Below, in pieces: positions 12,032 to 14,460 of a stretch of DNA of 14,460 nt. The stretch comes from Patescibacteria group bacterium (GTDB lineage Bacteria > Patescibacteriota > Minisyncoccia > UBA6257 > HR35). A model generated the notes under the pieces. The model saw nothing but the letters and a program-made list of their open reading frames with translations. It was not told the origin of the DNA and ran no database searches. The position numbers were made by a program, and so were the translations under genes. The stretch covers positions 1 through 14,460 of the forward strand of contig JAUQOT010000008.1 in assembly GCA_030550735.1 (NCBI GenBank). Reading direction: 5' to 3'. Numbering within the stretch: position 1 is the stretch's first letter; every line of letters begins with the position of its first letter.

Positions 12032-13087
12032 ATGCTCAAATTTTCAGAAAATATCAAACCCGAAGCAAGAGAAAAATTAGAAAAACAAGTTTCTGAATAT
12101 TTAGATACCATAAACTTTGTTTATAATAAGGAATTTATTCGCTTGATAGTCAACTATTTGATGCAGAAAGGAATAGATGATTTCTCTAAATTAACCGATG
12201 AAGAAAAAGAAAGATTAATTAAAGAATTAGAGGTCACTTTTTGGAGAAGACGTCTTTTAAAACTTGCTTTATTAATGTTAAAAATTTCTGCTTTAAGTTT
12301 ATTACTTCGAATAATATCATTATCTAAAAAAGAAAAACTAAGGTATATAAGCATTGAAAAATTAAAACAAGATATAGAAAAAAGAATTAATGAATACATC
12401 AAAATTTCAGGATTCAAAATCAAAATTTCAGGTGTTGGTGCTAGAGAAAAAGATAGAGAGCGATTTTTTGTTATTTATTGCTATTTAGTCAGAATTGAAA
12501 CTATTCAATCAGAGTTACCTCAAAATAACAAAAAAGAAATAGAAGCAAAAATTAATTTACCAATTATTTTAAAAGATTCTCAAACAAAAATATCCCAATC
12601 TTCTGAATCATCAAAACCTCAATCTTTTGAACCTGAAACTATAGAAGTAAAAGTAAAATATGAATTAGTTCAATTATTAAATAAAATTATTTCTGTTGAA
12701 GAAGAACCTCTTGATTTAAGGAGTTTTTTAATAAGACTTTCTCCTGAATCAAGTGGAAAAACTCACGCTATCTTATTAGTACCTAATAATCCACCATCAA
12801 GAAATTTGCTTTATAAATTAGAAGAGGGGTTAATTATTATGGTTCCTGTAATTTGTAATAATGAAGAATTAATTAAATATTTTAAAAACGATCAAGAAAT
12901 TCCTGTACCTTTAGATTTTTCTGGAATAATGTCAAAATCTGAATCTTTAGATCCTTTTGATTTAAGCTTTACCTTAGAAATTATGCTTCCCGAAAATTTT
13001 CCTGATTCAAATTTAATAAACTCAACTAGTGACCTCTTAATATCCTTATTACTTCAAGATACAAAAGAATCTTCTCAAAAATTATAA
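12032..13087 (+). CDS. Unrecognised protein with one membrane segment
   Basis: I do not recognise this 351-residue protein. Residues 1-70 are highly charged and probably helical. One hydrophobic segment at about 75-97 follows a WRRR cluster. After it come a helical stretch (about 105-126), an in-frame seven-residue repeat (IKISGxx twice, about 123-136), and a beta-rich region. A Ser/Pro-rich linker at about 183-204 leads to a second mixed alpha/beta domain rich in LL pairs (about 205-345). The overall shape suggests a membrane-anchored protein with two soluble domains. Codon use and base composition match the neighbours. A TAAAAT-like box sits just before its ATG, and the beta-CASP gene follows after 20 bases. 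Confidence 0.7.
   Translation: MLKFSENIKPEAREKLEKQVSEYLDTINFVYNKEFIRLIVNYLMQKGIDDFSKLTDEEKERLIKELEVTFWRRRLLKLALLMLKISALSLLLRIISLSKKEKLRYISIEKLKQDIEKRINEYIKISGFKIKISGVGAREKDRERFFVIYCYLVRIETIQSELPQNNKKEIEAKINLPIILKDSQTKISQSSESSKPQSFEPETIEVKVKYELVQLLNKIISVEEEPLDLRSFLIRLSPESSGKTHAILLVPNNPPSRNLLYKLEEGLIIMVPVICNNEELIKYFKNDQEIPVPLDFSGIMSKSESLDPFDLSFTLEIMLPENFPDSNLINSTSDLLISLLLQDTKESSQKL
12398..12432 (+). repeat. In-frame direct repeat, 14 bp identical with a 21-bp period
   Basis: ATCAAAATTTCAGG occurs at 12398-12411 and 12419-12432. The 21-base offset keeps frame and encodes IKISG twice in the unknown protein at 12032, consistent with a local duplication of seven codons. Confidence 0.7.
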
Positions 13088-13095
13088 AATTACCA

Positions 13096-13101
13096 TAAAA
13101 T
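13096..13101 (+). promoter_or_regulatory. Candidate -10 box of the beta-CASP gene (leaderless spacing)
   Basis: TAAAAT ends six bases before the ATG at 13108, in the 20-base gap after the previous stop. A second TAAAAT lies at 13085-13090, straddling that stop. No Shine-Dalgarno is present. The gene may thus have its own promoter in addition to read-through. Confidence 0.35.
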
Positions 13102-13107
13102 ATAAAT

Positions 13108-14457
13108 ATGAAAATCGGTTTTTACGGAGGTGTTGAAACTGTAACTGGTTCAAATTTTGTTTTAGAAGAAGACAACGAAAAAATAGTTGTTGATTGTGGT
13201 TTAATTCAAAAGGAAAGAACTTGCGATTTAGAAAATTTTGCTCCTTTTCCTTACGACCCAAAAGAAATTTCGGCTATCTTTATAACCCACGCTCATCTTG
13301 ATCATATTGGTAGACTCCCTAAAATAATAAAAAATGGTTTTAAGGGGTATATTTATAGTACTCTTCCAACAAAAGAATTAGCTTATGAAATTTTAAAAGA
13401 TGCCCTTAAAGTTATTGAAGAAAATTGTCGTGAATATAATAAAGAGGTTTTTTATGAAGAAAGGGATATTGAGATTACTATGAAGAGATGGGAAACAGTA
13501 AATTATTATGAACCAATAGAAACAAAAAATTTTAAAATAACTTTCTATAATGCAGGTCATATTCTTGGTTCAAGTTTTCTTTTAATTAATGAAAAATCTT
13601 CTAATAAAAAAATTGTTTTTTCAGGTGATCTGGGCAATAAGTTTAAATCTTTAGACAAAAAACTTGATGAACTTCCAGCGGTTGATTATCTTGTTTTAGA
13701 ATCTACTTACGGCGATCGAGATCATGAAAATTTAGAAAAAAGAAGAGAAATTTTAGAAAGAATTGTTGAAAGAACGATTAAAGAAAAAAGAGTTTTAATA
13801 ATTCCGACATTCGCTTTAGAAAGATCTCAAGAAATTATTTATGATCTTCAAGAGCTTATTGAGAACAAAAAAATACCCGAAATAAAAATTTTTCTTGATA
13901 GTCCTTTAGCATTAAGAATTTCTAAAATTTATGAAAAATATCCAGAATATTTAAATGAAGAAGCAAAACACGAAATTTTAACTAAAGGAATTTTTAAAGG
14001 ACCTTATTTAGAAATTATTGAATCGAAGGAAGATGAAAAAAAGATTTTTGATTATCCAAATCCTAAAATTATTCTTGCTGGTTCAGGAATGGTAACTGGC
14101 GGAAGAATTATCGATATCTTAAAAAGATACGTTGAAAACGAGAAAACTACGATTTTATTTATCGGTTATCAAGCAGAAAATTCAACAGGAAGAAAAATTC
14201 TTGAAGGAGAAAAAGAAATTGTTTTAGAAGATAAGGTTTACAAAGTTAAAGCAGAAATTTTATCTCTTCTTTCATATTCAGCTCATTTAGATAAAAGCGG
14301 AATTATAGATTGGCTTAATCCTCAAAGACTAAATTTAAAAACTATTTTTTTAACTCACGGCGATAAACAAGCAAAGGAATCATTAAAAATAGAAATAATG
14401 GATAAATTAGCGGTAAATACTATAATTCCTAAAGGTAATGAGATATATGAAATTTAA
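13108..14457 (+). CDS. Beta-CASP metallo-beta-lactamase-fold RNase (CPSF/Ysh1-like)
   Basis: This 449-residue protein is a probable zinc-dependent RNA nuclease of the family that includes Thermus TTHA0252 and the eukaryotic CPSF-73 cleavage factor. Metal-binding motifs are intact: HAHLDH at 61-66, the GHILGS histidine at 151, SGDLG with D174, and the terminal LTHGD with H417. Beta-CASP motifs are also visible: motif A in ESTYGDR (E198), the PTFALERSQE stretch at 233-242 as motif B, GSGMVTGGRI at 325-334, and motif C in SAHLD (H393). Length fits the single-domain bacterial and archaeal members, with no extra KH or C-terminal oligomerisation domain, so it is not RNase J. The likely job is RNA processing or decay in the cytoplasm. 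The gene is complete and ends three bases before the window edge. Confidence 0.93.
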   Translation: MKIGFYGGVETVTGSNFVLEEDNEKIVVDCGLIQKERTCDLENFAPFPYDPKEISAIFITHAHLDHIGRLPKIIKNGFKGYIYSTLPTKELAYEILKDALKVIEENCREYNKEVFYEERDIEITMKRWETVNYYEPIETKNFKITFYNAGHILGSSFLLINEKSSNKKIVFSGDLGNKFKSLDKKLDELPAVDYLVLESTYGDRDHENLEKRREILERIVERTIKEKRVLIIPTFALERSQEIIYDLQELIENKKIPEIKIFLDSPLALRISKIYEKYPEYLNEEAKHEILTKGIFKGPYLEIIESKEDEKKIFDYPNPKIILAGSGMVTGGRIIDILKRYVENEKTTILFIGYQAENSTGRKILEGEKEIVLEDKVYKVKAEILSLLSYSAHLDKSGIIDWLNPQRLNLKTIFLTHGDKQAKESLKIEIMDKLAVNTIIPKGNEIYEI

Positions 14458-14460
14458 ATT

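Noticed and set aside
1..14460. CRISPR array, insertion sequence, prophage or defence island
   Set aside because: No regularly spaced repeats, terminal inverted repeats, transposase, integrase or known defence domains were seen; the repeats found are short local duplications.

Overview
The window is a compact, very AT-rich bacterial chromosome segment carrying 19 protein genes and 3 tRNA genes. Intergenic space is minimal: the longest gap is about 128 bases, between tRNA-Thr and groES. Short genes overlap or abut, Shine-Dalgarno sequences are absent, the EF-Ts is short, RF1 lacks its N-terminal domain, and there are several small orphan prepilins with a GWLPINF/LPVDPLN signature. Together these suggest a reduced genome of the Patescibacteria/CPR type. 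That placement is an inference; no 16S gene is present. UGA acts as a stop (at the ends of the MgtC-like and Nudix genes), so this is not one of the CPR lineages that read UGA as glycine.

Layout. 1-3130 (+): a run of overlapping genes: the 3' part of a LOG/SLOG-family gene, an MgtC/SapB-like membrane protein, an amino-acid permease-like protein, and a type IV prepilin fused to a LamG-like domain. 3135-4227 (-): rpmE (L31), an N-terminally short prfA (RF1) and tRNA-Cys(GCA). 4282-5942 (+): rpsB (S2), tsf (EF-Ts) and a small membrane-anchored protein, overlapping head to tail; this cluster diverges from rpmE across a 54-base promoter region. 5954-6776 (-): tRNA-Ser(GGA), a second prepilin and tRNA-Thr(TGT). 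6905-8869 (+): groES-groEL. 8870-10084 (-): a membrane-anchored CE4 polysaccharide deacetylase that meets groEL with no gap. 10145-10971 (+): rplT (L20), then a His/Asp-rich membrane protein. 10958-11982 (-): a Nudix hydrolase and a third prepilin, overlapping by ATGA. 12032-14457 (+): an unrecognised membrane protein, then a beta-CASP metallo-beta-lactamase-fold RNase-like protein.

How the genes fit together. Most of the window serves translation and protein folding: L31, S2, L20, EF-Ts, RF1, three tRNAs, GroES/GroEL, and probably the RNA-processing beta-CASP nuclease. Placed among these are cell-surface genes: three prepilins, the deacetylase and membrane transport proteins. The prepilins have no pilus assembly genes nearby, so they probably feed a machine encoded elsewhere.

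The points most worth a second look are the RF1 without domain 1, the LamG-tipped prepilin and its two dispersed relatives, and a recurring TAAAAT (often GTTAAAAT) box 6-11 bases upstream of ribosomal-protein starts and tRNA 5' ends. The spacing of that box would give leaderless or nearly leaderless transcripts. I found no CRISPR array, insertion sequence, phage module or recognisable defence system. The window looks like core genome with some unusual reductions.
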